A stretch of DNA of 64,000 nucleotides from the NCBI GenBank assembly GCA_963989385.1, contig OZ022506.1, forward strand, positions 61,515,434-61,579,433, written 5' to 3'. The translations under genes and the position numbers were made by a program. The notes under the pieces are model-generated. The model worked only from the letters and a program-made list of their open reading frames with translations. It was not told the origin of the DNA and did no database searches. Shown here piece after piece: positions 11,401-22,773 of this stretch. Every line of letters starts with the position of its first letter. Position 1 is the stretch's first letter. This DNA comes from Ctena decussata. Taxonomy: Eukaryota > Mollusca > Bivalvia > Lucinida > Lucinidae.

Positions 11401-14400
11401 ACAGCAGCTGAAGTGTGGAGATTTTTCGATGAGCAGGAGAACAAACTACACCCTGCTTTTCGAAAGGCCATTTGTAGATATTTCGACTACCCTATCATAT
11501 GACACGGACAGACCAGGGATCTTGTAAATTTTGTTGACGTATGGCAGATGGCTTTTCTTATACACTTTGCTGTTTTATGGATTCTGACTTTCAGTCTGGT
11601 ACTATGTAAAACGGGAATATCAATTCCTAGCTGCTTCAGCCTGTCAGTGTACACGCTTCTTAACTCAGTCATTTGAAAAACCGGCAAAACAGTCTGGTCA
11701 TACTTTACATCGCCAATGTAACTGACAATGTCAGCTAAAGCTATTGCATGACACATACTCTACACATTCTTTGTAGCGATGTATCTTTACAAAAAGCCAA
11801 TATCCTGGACACTATGATGGAATAGTACATCTGAGAAAGGGTATATATATCGAGCTTATATGTGGCGAATTTTGAACCGGAAGTGCCATAATCGACCGGA
11901 AGTCATGAAACGGCTTTACAATTTTACCAAGAAAATATCACATATAGATTTTAGAAGACATACGTAGAATACATTTGCATAAAATGACACGAGATATGCA
12001 AACATGCGTGTATGTTAATGTAAAATTACGGTAAATTCAGTCACGGCGGCCATATTGGATTTGAACCGGAAGTAGATGATTTTGCGAGTGCCGCCCTATC
12101 TAAAACGCAATAAATCACTGTGAACAACATTTGTGCCAAGTTTCATGCTTGTACCATAAAATGCAGTATTCTTTGATAATTTGCAAAAATCGGCAGGACT
12201 AATAGGAGAATTTAAGAAAATAAACAAGACAGCGGGAAACGCAGACCGCCATTCCCGCCAAAAAATGAAGACTGGATACGCCCAGCAATGATAGTTAATC
12301 AGGGTAAAGTTATATCATGAATAATTATAAGCCCTTTCTTTAATCTGCTTCCGACAGTTATTGGAAAATAACTCACATGCACAGATAAGAGGTTAATGCT
12401 ATTGTTAAGTTATTTACCCCACCAATCATAAAATTCAAAACTTGCCTGCAGAGACGCCCGAGGGAGTCAAGCAATTTATGACGACAAAATATTCATGAAT
12501 ATTCAAGCAGGTATGCATTGATATACAATCTCTGCCTCCGTAACAAAGATGTTTTCGCTGAAGACTTTTTGTACAAGTCTTAATTGTGTTGCATACAACT
12601 AACAAGTATCATAATTTTGTAATTATTTCGTAATGAAATACGAGGGAATACACTATTAAAAGTTACAATTTGTAATCGAACTCTGCTGCAAGATAATGTA
12701 TCTAATTATAATTTGAACAACGACTATGGCAGTCCAGTATGATCATAGCATTCCCAATTTCAATGAACTCTGACAATAATTATACATGTACCATTAATAA
12801 ACATTTTGTTAAACCGGGGCTCGGTTGTTCAGAGCATCGTTAGCTTAAGTATGCTTGTACACATAAAATCAAGTGTGCTGATTTTTTTTGCTGAAAATGA
12901 GAGAAGCTTTTGCACTGCAAAAACTCTTCACATTTTTGGCAAAAAATGGCAGAGTTTGTATATTCACTTAACATCGCAGTAACTACTGAAGTCGTTAGTT
13001 TTGAACAACTTGCAATTGGCCCTAACGTTTTGTTAACATGCGCATTTCTTTTTCTTGCAGGTAGTAACACAGCCCGGCATGGTAGTTACAGGCCCGATAG
13101 GGGCCCCTCCTCCCGATTACATGATCCCATCAATACTAGTATGCCTATTCTGCTTCTGTCCAACTGGATCACTTGCTATTTATTACGCAAGCAGGGTAAG
13201 TATAAGTAAAGTTGTAAAGTGAGTGGGGCATCGGAGCACCGTCCGGCCAATTTCGTGATTCACGGAATTATCCGAGCGATGCTCCGTTTCATGAGTGATG
13301 TTGTGAAACAAAAGCTCAGACATTTCGTGCATCTATGAAAATCGAAGACTGAGCTCTGAATCGTCCATTTTATCGTCTGCAATCTATGCAAACTAAGGAA
13401 TGCATGTACGTACATTGAACAAAAACAAAATATTTGACAGACTTATACAGTTGACGATCTGAATGTGACCTTAGTGTTTGCGAAACTCACCTTACATGTA
13501 AAATATATTGCCTCGGAGCCGATGTATCTTACACACCAGATAAGGATGCCCGCTAGTTTCAACTGTACCTACTATAAGGCCTTGGGCCAGGCCCCTCTGG
13601 TTGGGCCAGCTGTCAATAATTAGGACTTAGGCAATATTTGTCAAAGTTTTTCGTGATATTTTTTTTGTCTCCGTATTTTTGTTACAGTTTTGCGTTCAAA
13701 ACGTATCTCTGTAAATGCATTAACACTCCTTCATTATTTGGATCATAGTATTTCTTAATATCTAAATCTAGGTCGAGCTGATGCATGGGATCAGTTGTCT
13801 GCAACCATGACAGACATTTGTTGCAGTTTGTAATGCACACAGGTCACTTGAACTTGAATGGAACTTATGTGCATAACTATGTTTTATTTTTCTTCTTTTG
13901 ACTTTACATCATGCAAAAATTGCTTCTGACCTAATGCCATGGTCATGGACTTCGCAAGTAATGTCAGATCGGCTGTTGATATTGTCTTTTAAATCGTTGT
14001 CAATTTACTTCGTGAAATAGCGACTGCCTACCCTATGAAACTGCATTAAACTTGAATAACATATACAGTAATCACTTGAATATTTTTTCTTTTCTGCGAA
14101 CATGCAGTTATGTCTCGACATTGGGCCTTCTGTTTTATCCACAGATATGTAGTCTGTAAATCCATAAAACTATGATTATTCATTTCGACAGAGGAAACTA
14201 TTTCTCTTGCACATCAAATAAGTTTTCTTCACAGTTAGGAACGGAAAAAATACGTATTGTCAATGCATTTGTTGTACAGGAGCCCACGTACCTGCGCCGT
14301 TATGTAACATTGGTTTTTGAGATGAGTTCGTCAAGAAGATAGAAAATAATGTCACGTAGGACATACCTTTAAAAAAGCTGAGCGTCAGTCATTTGCTTCT

Positions 14401-15161
14401 TTCCCGACATACTAGAAACCTCTGAAACGCTAAAATTATGCACTATATCTTCCTTGTAAAAAAAGTGTGCTATGAAAAAATATCTTTCTTGGGTATGAGG
14501 TATGGACAGAAAAAACGTTACTTGGGATCTCTGTTTGGCATAACTCGGCAAGCCTCGTGATGCCAAACTGTAACACTCATGACGTTTTTTTTTTCTATCC
14601 GCATCAGACACCCATGAAATTCAATCCTAATCTTACATGTACCTATCCTATTTCACCAAACTCCGACTGAAAGTCATCTGAAGTCAGTGAATTTGGTTGT
14701 ATAAGACGTCACGTACCTGCGACGTCAAGTAACTGGTATCCAGATGATGACATCAGCATACGGAAATTTGACCTCAGTTAATACCATGCCGGACGTTAAC
14801 TTGAATACCGAACGTCGGTCGCATGCAGCGTCGGCTTTTTCAAAACCCATCAGGTGCAAACATTATGCATTTTAAACATTTGAAATCTAACTTTGTTACT
14901 CAAAAGGTCGGCCACTATCTATCATAGGCGTAAGATCGACTTGCACATGAAATTGTTTGTTACATTTGGTAATGAAATAATATTCGAATCCTGTTACAGA
15001 GAACCCGGATGATGGCCGAAGGTGATATGGTTGAGGCCCAGAGATCAGCCGACTGTGCCAGAAACCTGATGATAGCCAGCATCGTGGTTGGAGTTTGCTG
15101 GATCATTCTGGTCATAGTGCTGAGAGTGGTGGTTTATACATCTTATAATTACCATTATTAA
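5444..15161 (+). CDS. Proline-rich CD225/dispanin transmembrane protein, gene 1 (four exons)
   Basis: I join four exons, 5444-5462, 5908-6059, 13061-13195 and 15000-15161, all with GT..AG borders and matching phases, to give 155 residues. Residues 1-57 are a Pro/Gln/Tyr-rich cytosolic tail (MDYSKQG then QPPAYGQVNAP). Residues 77-100 form the first hydrophobic segment with a Cys cluster (C85, C88, C90; CLFCFCPTG), as in CD225 proteins, where such cysteines are palmitoylated. The loop AEGDMVEAQRSADCARN (108-124) is the conserved CD225 connector. Residues 125-148 are the second membrane span, and the protein ends SYNYHY. The family includes IFITM, PRRT1/2, SYNDIG1 and TRARG1; the proline-rich tail is most PRRT1/SYNDIG-like. 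The exact function is unknown. A paralogue with the same structure lies at 27663-42076. The start is chosen because the 19-nt first exon and its flanks are conserved between the copies. Confidence 0.85.
5908..6059 (+). CDS. Dispanin gene 1, exon 2 (proline-rich)
   Basis: The acceptor is a T-rich tract ending TTTTCAG; the donor is GTA|GTGAGT. It encodes the low-complexity tail with YPYGQAQAPYQPGQQQPG and a single AYAPAPGN unit, where the second gene has five such units. Confidence 0.9.
6585..6720. mobile_element. Short MITE-like foldback, GATATC/TCAAAG family
   Basis: The left end AGTTCAACTCCGGATGTC and right end GATAGCGTGAGTTGGCTG are related inverted ends. The middle has ACATCTCAAAGT facing TAGATATCAGTAGTTTGAG. 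A TA sits outside each end. It is related to the cleaner copy at 46581-46792. It lies in intron 2 of dispanin gene 1. Confidence 0.5.
7171..7317. repeat. 147-bp foldback palindrome
   Basis: The arms face each other around GACAGGC: CCAGAGGTT..CTTGAG..CTCAAACTCA.AATAAAGCA opposite TGCTTTATTCTGAGTTTGAG..CTCAAG..AACCTCGAACCCTGG. It lies inside intron 2 of dispanin gene 1. Confidence 0.7.
7841..7980 (+). repeat. Left terminal inverted repeat
   Basis: It matches the reverse complement of 12060-12199 along nearly its full length with scattered substitutions and small indels. Key shared words are TGGTACAAGCATGAAACTT and AGATAGGGCGGCAC. Confidence 0.75.
7901..9650. repeat. About 182-bp tandem array, interrupted
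   Basis: The word TGCTGAG recurs at 7901, 8082, 8264, 9327 and 9510. Units carry GATAGGGCGGCATCTTG, TCCAAGATGGCGGATCTGA and AGTTAGATCGACCTACC. The array is split by the nested element at 8327-9235. Confidence 0.8.
8327..9235. mobile_element. Nested satellite element with about 167-bp units
   Basis: Five units have GGCTGGTTTGCAATCCC at 8365, 8540, 8707, 8873 and 9039. They are followed by a (GGAC)n/(GGACG)n microsatellite (about 9152-9193) and a hairpin CCCC.CTTT TTC AAAG..GGGG ending GGTATAATAA. It sits inside a unit of the 182-bp array, so it inserted later. Open frames in it are repeat translations. Confidence 0.75.
9842..11756 (-). pseudogene. Decayed gene of an uncharacterised, probably transposon-borne protein family
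   Basis: Minus-strand fragments run in order: 11756-11487 (QMTELRSVYTDRL, VLHSTRLK), 11471-11274 (AAVDNIDHNP, SFHGTGISLFQ), 10912-10703 (PSQTPVVAFGQPLYATAK, QWNWPDLYGG, RIEMTAFKELGE), 10411-10181 (RTVDTDVVVLAI, WIEFGTSKHF, FRAFTGSVTVSAF) and 10156-9842 (QRFVVIMYDRTSS, FAQKCRQLEPIPP, LLQHTKRAIYQ). I recognise these blocks from long uncharacterised proteins that are multicopy in cnidarian, mollusc and fish genomes; this is recall, not a search. Frame changes and stops between blocks show the gene is dead. It lies between long TIRs, which suggests it is cargo or the core gene of that element. The biochemical function is unknown. Confidence 0.6.
12060..12199 (-). repeat. Right terminal inverted repeat
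   Basis: Reverse-complement partner of 7841-7980. A related internal fragment (CCGGAAGTCATG) lies at about 11875-11915. Confidence 0.75.
12200..13060. other. Intron 2 remainder, dispanin gene 1
   Basis: AT-rich unique-looking sequence with no credible exon. It ends in the polypyrimidine tract before exon 3. Confidence 0.6.
13061..13195 (+). CDS. Dispanin gene 1, exon 3 (first hydrophobic segment)
   Basis: The acceptor is TTTCTTGCAG and the donor is AGG|GTAAGT. 45 codons, phase 0 at both ends. It encodes VVTQPGMVVTGPIGAPPP, the DYMIPSILV membrane entry and CLFCFCPTG. It differs from its paralogue by about five substitutions and two single-residue indels. Confidence 0.93.
13196..14999. other. 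Intron 3, dispanin gene 1
   Basis: About 1.8 kb with no exon seen. The stretch near 13538 (CAGATAAGGATGCCCGC) resembles 32307 (CAGATAAGGATATCCGC) in the second gene's intron 2, so it is a dispersed or rearranged repeat. Confidence 0.6.
15000..15161 (+). CDS. Dispanin gene 1, exon 4 (second membrane span and stop)
   Basis: The acceptor is CTGTTACAG. It begins RTRMMAEGDMVEAQ, contains the WIILVIVLRVVVY span and stops at TAA 15159-15161. 53 codons plus stop. About 44 of 53 residues match the paralogue. Confidence 0.93.
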   Translation, partial: RTRMMAEGDMVEAQRSADCARNLMIASIVVGVCWIILVIVLRVVVYTSYNYHY

Positions 15162-15835
15162 CAGTAAGATTTTAAGATGAAAGGGAGCTCTTCATTTTCT
15201 TGTCATTTTGTCAACTGAAACAAAACATAATGGTTGACTTCCTCTTTGCTTCATTGGGCTGAGAAACCCCATCTAAGACGGGTGTGTTCTTACGGAAGAG
15301 TGCATAAAAGATGCTTAGTGCTTTATATATTTTATTGCAGTTATCAACTTCTTGCAATCACAAAGAATTATATTGTAGTTAGCGACTTCTTGCTCTCAAA
15401 GAGGTGCTAAGTGTTTTTTTCATTTCGTTTTTGTTGGAAACTGGTTTCACTCGAGAAAATACATAGAGCTCTAGATATTCTCCTGTAGTGACCAGATTCT
15501 TGCACATATGGGCCACATTTTCTGTAGGCGCTGGCCTCTACTAGACGAGAACGGAGGTGAAATGAAATTGAAAGAGTTGCTTTATTTGAATTTGCTTCTA
15601 TTCACCTTAAAACAGAGGCCTTCTACTGATAAAAAAAGAAGTCATATAGCATACCTTGTGCATCTGGAATAATCAGAGCATGTCAGTGCAAGCCATGTTA
15701 CGATTTATTCCAAACTATGGAAGAATAATCTCCAAATGGGGTGGATGATCACGCGTTCTCTTACGTTACTTTGAACGAAGAAACCTGGAAAATCTTCAGG
15801 TTTTACTCAATAACTTCATTGTTTGTGTATGAATT
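15162..15835. other. 3' flank of dispanin gene 1, duplicated
   Basis: Probable 3' UTR and flank. About 15600-15730 matches 42712-42840 (shared AAAACAGAGGC, GCATA.CTTGT, CAGAGC.TGTCAG and AGCCATGTAACG variants), so the duplication extends past the stop codon. The true polyadenylation site was not determined. Confidence 0.55.
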
Positions 15836-16072
15836 GAGGCGCGACACAACAAGACCAACAAAGCGGCATGTGCGCCAAGCAAAGGCGCAGATCATTCTGG
15901 GTATCCACCTAGTCTGATCAGAGTCTTCATTGTTGGCATTAAGGTAGTTTAAACCCTTAACTATCCTTTGAGCGAACAGCGAAGATCTGATCAGATTGGG
16001 CGGATGCCAAGGCTGATCTGAGTATTCGCTGGGCGCACATGCCACTTTGTTGGTTTGGTCGTGTGGCGGCTC
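15836..16072. mobile_element. 237-bp foldback element, copy A
   Basis: Family with ends GAGCCGCGACACGA / TCGTGTCGCGGCTC, then CCAACAAAGTGG, CAGCGCAGACTCAGATCAGC and a GGGCATCCGCCCAGTCTGAT block, mirrored in the second half. This copy has GAGGCGCGACACAACAAGA at its left end. Confidence 0.8.
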
Positions 16073-16984
16073 AAGTCTTTTTAAATGAAACGCAGAGAAT
16101 GTGTAATCATGAATACTTAGTCTATTAGATGATATTTATGATTTCGTCATGGGTTTTATATGTTTTTTTTACTTAATTGTCTCCTAAACCGAAAGAAGGC
16201 TTTCGTGATTCTGGATCTCAATGAATATGGAATCACCAACTGTTTCTTGAAAGATGTTTGTTCGCAGTTTAGCAAAGGAGTGAATAAATACTGAACTAAA
16301 TGACTTAAGAATATGTATGTTTTAGAAGATCTGAATTTTCTTTTGAAAGAGTTTCGGTAAGTAATGTCATTGAAAAATTGGCGGAGACTGGCAAACACCA
16401 TAGCAACTTTCACACGAATGTCATTTGTTTGTACAAGAAACATGAATTACAAAGATAAGTTCAAATAGTATGTGCCAATCAATTTTGTTGTGTTGGTTTT
16501 ACAGACGTTCATCTGCGAAAAAAAAAAAATCTGTCAACTTAAATTCCGTAAAACCTGTGATATATTGTATGTCATGTACTTGCAGTTTTCATTTTATTAA
16601 TTATTGTTGAATATACGTACAAGAGGAGATACTTTAATCTCTCCTTCTATGTATATTAGAATAAAGCTATTTGCAAGAAAAGGTGAATTTTACCTCTTAT
16701 GGTTAGTATATTTTAAATTTAAGAATATTCAATATTCTTATCAATGGGATTATGCTTTAATGAAAAAGCTGTTACATGCACGGGAATTTATATTTGAAAG
16801 CAACTATAATGTATATGTGCTACTCAAAGTTCGTCATTTCAGTTTTCATGAACAGTATCAACAGATCAATGCTAAAAAATAATAATCTAAATTCATTATT
16901 TCAAACATCCTTCATTTGATTTATGTAAAGAGCACATTATATTAGGGCCATCCTGTCAAGTCATACCCTGTGTTTTGTGTTTTA
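16073..16984. other. Intergenic, duplicated flank
   Basis: No gene. About 16560-16640 (TATATTGTATGTCATGTACTT, TGAATATACGTACAAGAG) has a diverged partner at 44498-44570, in the same order relative to the second gene. Confidence 0.5.
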
Positions 16985-17425
16985 ACCGTCCATGTCCAGA
17001 AATAGCATTATTTTAACCAGCCACGTCAGCCCATAGCTCTGAATTTCAAAAAAAAAAAACATGTGCAGACTTAAGACTGTGTTTACATACTAAAAATGGT
17101 GCTTAAATAAATTAATGCCAGGACGTACATGTAATATAGTTTGTTACACATCTATGCCAGGACAGAGCAATGTGCTTTGATAATCCATGTTGACTTTAGA
17201 AAATCCATGTCAATACATAGTATTGTGCTTAACTTTTTTAGCCATTTATGTCAAGACATAGCAAAGTTGTATATATTAATATTTACGCCACCTACTTCTT
17301 TTGAATGTTTGCATTGTTTGTTTTATGAAAGAAATAAAGTTTAAACCAAGAAATACTATGTTGCTTTAACATGTCATGCCAAGACGTAACATCGTGTTTA
17401 ATCACCTATAACAATAAACAAAGAA
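16985..17425. repeat. Diverged minisatellite (CATGTCAAGACATA), copy 1
   Basis: Irregular units starting ATGTCAAGACATAGCA or ATGCCAGGACAGAGCA and containing TTGTGTTT. The same minisatellite, better preserved, lies 3' of the second dispanin gene at 45470-45850. Confidence 0.6.
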
Positions 17426-17473
17426 GCTATGTTGGATCCACGACCACCAGGCTACGGGACACCTTTTACATTT

Positions 17474-17713
17474 GAGCCGCAACATGAAAAAAAAAACAAA
17501 GTGGTTCACGTTGCACAAAGCGCAGACTCAGGTCAGCCTGGGCATCCGCCCAGTCTGATCAGACTCTTCGCTAAGCGTTTAAAGTGTAGCTAAGTATCTA
17601 AGCTACATTCATGCGGACAGCGAAGACTCTGATCTGACAGGACGGATTCCCAGGCCGATCGGAGTTAGCGTTGGGCGCACAACAACTTTGTTGGTTTACT
17701 CGTGTCGCGGCTC
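17474..17713. mobile_element. Foldback element, copy B
   Basis: Same family as 15836-16072, with GAGCCGCAACATGA / CGTGTCGCGGCTC ends. It follows the minisatellite, as copy F does after the second minisatellite, which supports a common duplicated ancestor. Confidence 0.85.
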
Positions 17714-17853
17714 ATTTGTTTTTGCCAGTATCAAAACACAACTTTGTTCTGAAAACTAGCAATTTCAGGACAAAGCTTGTCCGTGGACAATCTGTCTGGT
17801 TAAATCAGCACCATGACAGGTCAAACCTTTATGGTGAAGCCAATATATAGAGG

Positions 17854-18142
17854 ATCTAACACGAGTGGTAATTTTATATGAATTTTATGAATCGAGCCTT
17901 TGGCGAGTTTCATAAATTTCATATAAAATGATCACGAATGTAAGATTCGGTTTATCATATGACCCTTTTAAAATGAGATTTTATCACCTGCAAAGTGCAC
18001 ATTTTTCATTAAGAAAACGCATTGTTGACACGGACGTTGTTAATGACAGTACGTGTACCCGCCAAAGTGTTATTACACGTGTGGCCGTACGATTTTTATG
18101 ACACGACGTTATCCACTGAATAACAGCGACGTCATATCATAA
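17854..18142. mobile_element. About 285-bp dispersed repeat, copy 1
   Basis: It starts with a foldback (CACGAGTGG..TTTTATATGAA / TTTCATATAAAATGA.CACGA) around GAGCCTTTGGCGAGTTTCAT and ends ATCCACTGAATAACAGCGAC. A close copy is at 32788-33066. No coding capacity. Confidence 0.8.
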
Positions 18143-18178
18143 AAAGATCTTTTCTAAGTGCTCATCATGTTATTTTTA

Positions 18179-21100
18179 TCCCCCGCCGAAGGCGGAGGGA
18201 TATAGGTTTCTCCATGTCCGTCTGTCCGTCTGTCTGTCCGTCCTTCTGTCCGTCCGTCCGTCCGTCCGTCCGTCCGGAGCCATAACTAAGTAACTACTGG
18301 ACGGAATTTCATGAAACTTAAAATAAATATATATCACTGTAACGCGCTGCGGCACATGAAGTTTCATCAGACTGGCTTTAGTAATGCATGAGTTATTGCC
18401 CCTTTGTTGGCTTAAAATCAATGAAATGATCCATTACTAAGTAACCACTGAGTGGAATTTCTTGAAACTTAAAATAAGTATATATCACAATAACGCGCTG
18501 CTGCACATGAAATTTCATAAGACTGGCTTCAGTAATGCATGAGTTATTGCCCTTTAATTAACTTGAAATCAATGAAATGAGCCTTAACTAAGTAACCACT
18601 CGGCAGAATTTCATGAAACTTAAAATAAATATATATCACTATGATGTGCTGATGCACATGAAGTTTCCTCAGACTGGAGTCAGTAATGCATGAGTTATTG
18701 CCCTTTAATTGACCCGCCCATCCTTCTGTCTGTCCATCCGGAGCCATAACTAAGTAACCACTGGATGCAAGTTCATGAAACTTAAGATAAATATATATCA
18801 CTATAACACGCTGCGGCACATGAAGTTTCATCAGACTGGCTGCAGTAATGCATGAGTTATTTCCCCTTCATTGGCTTATAATCAATGAAATGAGCCATAA
18901 CTAAGTAACTACTGAGCGGAATTTCTTGAAACTTAAAATAAGTATATATCACTATAACGTGCTGTGGCACATAAATTTTCATCAGACTAGTTTCAGTAAT
19001 GCATGAGTTATTGCCCTTTAATTAACTTGAAATCAATGAAATGAGCTGTAACTAAGTAACCACCGGGCAGAATTTCATGAAACTTAAAACAAATATATAT
19101 CACTATAATGTGCTGATGCACATGAAGTTTTGGATTCAGTAATGCATGAGTTATTGCCCTTTAATTGACTTAAAATCAGTTAAATGAGGCATAAACAAGT
19201 AACCAACAGTTCATGAAATTTAAACTGAATAATTATGTAATTATGTATCACCATAAAGTGGATATGCACATAAAGTTTCATCAGAATGGCATCAAAAGTG
19301 CATGAATTATTGCCCTTGGATCAATGTGAGATTGCCATTTAGTATATATCACTATAACGTGCTGTGGCACATAAATTTTCATCAGACTAGTTTCAGTAAT
19401 GCATGAGTTATTGCCCTTTAATTAACTTGAAATCAATGAAATGAGCTGTAACTAAGTAACCACTGGGCAGAATTTCATGAAACTTAAAACAAATATATAT
19501 CACTATAATGTGCTGATGCACATGAAGTTTCCTCAGACTGGATTCAGTAATGCATGAGTTATTGCCCTTTAATTGACTTAAAATCAGTGAAATGAGGCAT
19601 AAACAAGTAACCAATACTTCATGAAATTTAAACTGAATAATTATGTATCACCATAAAGTGGATATGCACATAAAGTTTCATCAGAATGGCATCAAAAGTG
19701 CATGAATTATTGCCCTTGGATCAATGTGAGATTGCCATTTCCAGCCATAACTAACTTATCAATGAATAGAATTCTACGAAAATTATACAAAATATGTATC
19801 ACCATAACACATTGGTGCATCTTACAGTTTGTCAGAAGTGCTTCAGTAAGCAATGAGTTATTGCCCTTGAATTGGCTTAAAATCAACAAATTGAGTCATA
19901 ACTAAGTAACCAATAAATGGAATTTCATGACACGTAAAATTATTACATATTGTCATGACAAGGCAGTGCACATTAAGTTTTGTCATAATCTCTTCAGTAG
20001 TGTATGATTTAATGCCCTTGAATTGATTTAAAATCCACAAAGGGGGTGTTTCAAAATGGCCCACGCTTAGATTTCCTTCATACTTAATATTTTGATTACC
20101 TGGGGTAAACCAATTAATAAAATTGGTTAATCAATTTAATTCAAGAACTGCAGGGCTTATGGTCGCACCTTGCAGAACCCCTTATCAGACATGATGGGTA
20201 GGGCTAAGTTAGAACATGTCAAATTAACATTATAATTTAAATGCATTCGCTGCCTTCTGAAATGAATTGCAGGTACCCTGAGAATTATTCTGATACCATA
20301 AACTTATATGTTGACTAATACAAATATTTTTTATAGTCAAACGAATTTGAAAAATCTGTCAAAAAACCGACTATAAATAATCAAACATGAAAAGTAATTT
20401 TAATGTTTAGATCTGTTGCTGTACTTGTCAAGCTATGATTTTTATTCAGAATTAGGGTAAATCTATCCCCTCTTTTTGTAAAAAGTTTTAAAAGATTTTG
20501 AAACTGGTAAAATAGTTTTCGAAACTGAAATTTGGGGATAGGTCAGGTTTTGGAGAAAGTCAGTTTCATAGTAAAGGTAGGATCTTTCACTGCAGCACTT
20601 GTTTATTTGTGACATAAATTATTATTGGGGTCCTACATTAATACCCATTCTGTATGCAATTGTTTTCTTCACTGGCTAAGATTTGGAAGCCATGGATAAT
20701 CCCAAATGTGCCCCCGCCCCCCTCTCTCCTCCTCACACTTCTGCAAACAAGTGTAATCACCCATAACAGTCAACATATATTCTATCATCTGTACAGAAGA
20801 TAAATAAAAGGTGACCAGGTAAAATTAATTTCAGTGTTTACCCCAGTTTTTAATGCATAAGTGCCTTGTTTTTTTTTTGTTTTTTTTTGTTTTTAAGATA
20901 ACTTTAGGTTAGTATCTGTAGCTGTCTCTAGATGTAAGGCAAGACGTTTCACCTTTTGTTTCTAACTGCTGCCTGCACCAAGTGCTAGTGTGTTGGCTTG
21001 TATCTTTACATTGCCTACATCACAGGAAGGGTGATCCATTATTTTTATTTCAAGTATTGACTGCATCAAGTGTTAGTGCCCAGAATTTAAATTGTTTACA

Positions 21101-22773
21101 TGTTTGGCTTGTACCTGTACACTGAACAGGCGTAAGGCAAGACTCCAACACCGGATTGCATCAAGTGTCCGTTCACTAAAGAATCAAACAAAAAACAAGG
21201 AAAGAGGCAAATCATCTGGGCATAACAGTTTATGATGGAAGATAAGCTGACACTTAGCAAGCTTGGGAAGACTTCTCAACCCATCATCAACATATTTACA
21301 GCACACAGATCACTTATGTTGAGAAACAGCAATGAAAAATAAGTTTTCAGTTGTGAAAAGATGCAACTTATTTGCGACTGATAATTTACTCACTTCTTGA
21401 CTATCATCAGTATTATTGGAAATGTCTATTTCGGTACTGTTAATCTTGGGACTGCAACCCGACCGTAGGTATTCAGAAAACCGGAAGTCGACCTCACGGC
21501 ATCGAGGTAATGTTAATCCATATGTATCCGTACGTTGTACAGGTGTAAGACAATGCGTGATTATAAGAATCTGAATTTGATCAAATAAAACTAAAGCTGA
21601 GCCTATAGCAACAATTCATGAGAAAACCTGTGCCTATAAAGTGTCAGTTTAAACTGCTAGGGTTCTAAAATAGTTCTACTGAGCTCCAAATAGGGTATGT
21701 TATCAGTCTATGTAAAATAATTACCGGGTTATTATTTTGAGAAAATAAAAGAAAAGAAAAAAAAAAGAAAGATTTGATCTGGAAAGTTTCTTGTGTTAAT
21801 GGGGTTGGACAAGGCGACATCTCATCGATATGCTTTTTAATCTGAATTGGGATAATAGAGAGATGGTAAAGTTCACTTTTACGTGACATGAGGAATCAAG
21901 AAAAAATACATTGCTACAAGATAATGCTTTTCTACTGTATTGGGGTGCCTTACAGCCCACATTCTGCGGCCCTGAAGTATAGTTTACCGGGCTCTGAATT
22001 TCTTTAATTTTCTTGTACACATATAAGAGGTATACAACATGATTTATGGTTAGTATAAAATCTTGACAACAACTGGATCATACTTTAACTGATAATTAAT
22101 TTTTGATATAGATGTGGTTTTTAGCTGATTTTGGGGGGGGTTATACCAAACAAGATACATTTTATACATAACCCGTTTCTCGAAACATGAATATACATAT
22201 TTCTAAAATGTTTCGCATTTATTCACTGATTTAAGTTCATAAATGAAATTGCAAAATTTGAATATTTGATAGTTCTAGGAACGGTATTTTAAGGGGACCC
22301 TCATTTTCAGGATAGAAGTTACTTAAGTCAATCCTGTGCTATGCTGAGCGTGTGAACTGAGGTAAATAATCCATAAGCAACACTGTTAGTCTTTAGGCAA
22401 CACATATACATAGAATAAAAAAAAATCTAAGCGTGGGCAGATTCCTATGTAAAATTAACATAGGCTGAAACTCCGCCTTAGCCATTAGTAGGGTGCTGAC
22501 AAACAAAATTTCTTGTAACCGAATTTAAAATGTATCATTATAGTGCAGTGATGCTGAGGCAAGGGTTTAAGAAGAACAGCTCCAGCTTATGCCTTACTTA
22601 TCCCAGAGATATTGCCCTGATTTTATGTACAATCCACAAGACTTAGTTCAGCCTTCTAAGTAACCAGTGAAAATTTTTTTATGAAACTTAAAATTTTATG
22701 AAACTTAAAACAACCATAAACAAATCAAGGCCACTTTGGCAGGGGATATAAATTCACCGAATTTGCTTGTTTA
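18179..22773. mobile_element. Satellite-bearing element, second copy, with inserted transposon
   Basis: The left hairpin CCCCGCCGAAGGCGGAGGG (18181-18199) is followed by (TCCG)n at 18222-18278 and about nine 151-bp satellite units to 20040. Its right portion resumes at 22479 and ends at GGCAGGGGATATAAATTCAC (22739 on). The middle (20041-22478) is a later insertion. A roughly 310-bp segment (about 18940-19330 versus 19340-19730) is locally duplicated within the array. Confidence 0.7.
20041..22478. mobile_element. 2.4-kb non-autonomous DNA transposon with TIRs
   Basis: The left terminus AGGGGGTGTTTCA (20041-20053) pairs inverted with TGAAACTCCGCCT (22466-22478). Just inside, GGCCCACGCTTAGATTT (20058-20074) pairs with AAATCTAAGCGTGGGC (22423-22438). 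It splits one satellite unit: the flanks ..AATCCACAA and TAGCCATTAG.. join as in the intact unit at 1766-1785. No open frame inside looks like a transposase. The superfamily and the target duplication were not resolved. Confidence 0.75.

Larger units (their letters stand above)
7841..12199. mobile_element. 4.4-kb element with long terminal inverted repeats
   Basis: About 7841-7980 and 12060-12199 are inverted copies of each other; both contain GTACAAGCATGAAACTTGGC, TTTTAGATAGGGCGGCAC and CTACTTCCGGTT, giving TIRs of about 130 bp. Between them lie a 182-bp tandem array (7901-8330 and 9235-9650) built from the TIR sequence itself, a nested satellite element (8327-9235) and a decayed minus-strand gene (9842-11756). 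It occupies intron 2 of dispanin gene 1. No target duplication could be settled by eye. The class is unknown. Confidence 0.65.

Noticed and set aside
18176..20064. Several minus-strand open frames with repeated YIYFKFHEI peptides
   Set aside because: Translations of the 151-bp satellite.
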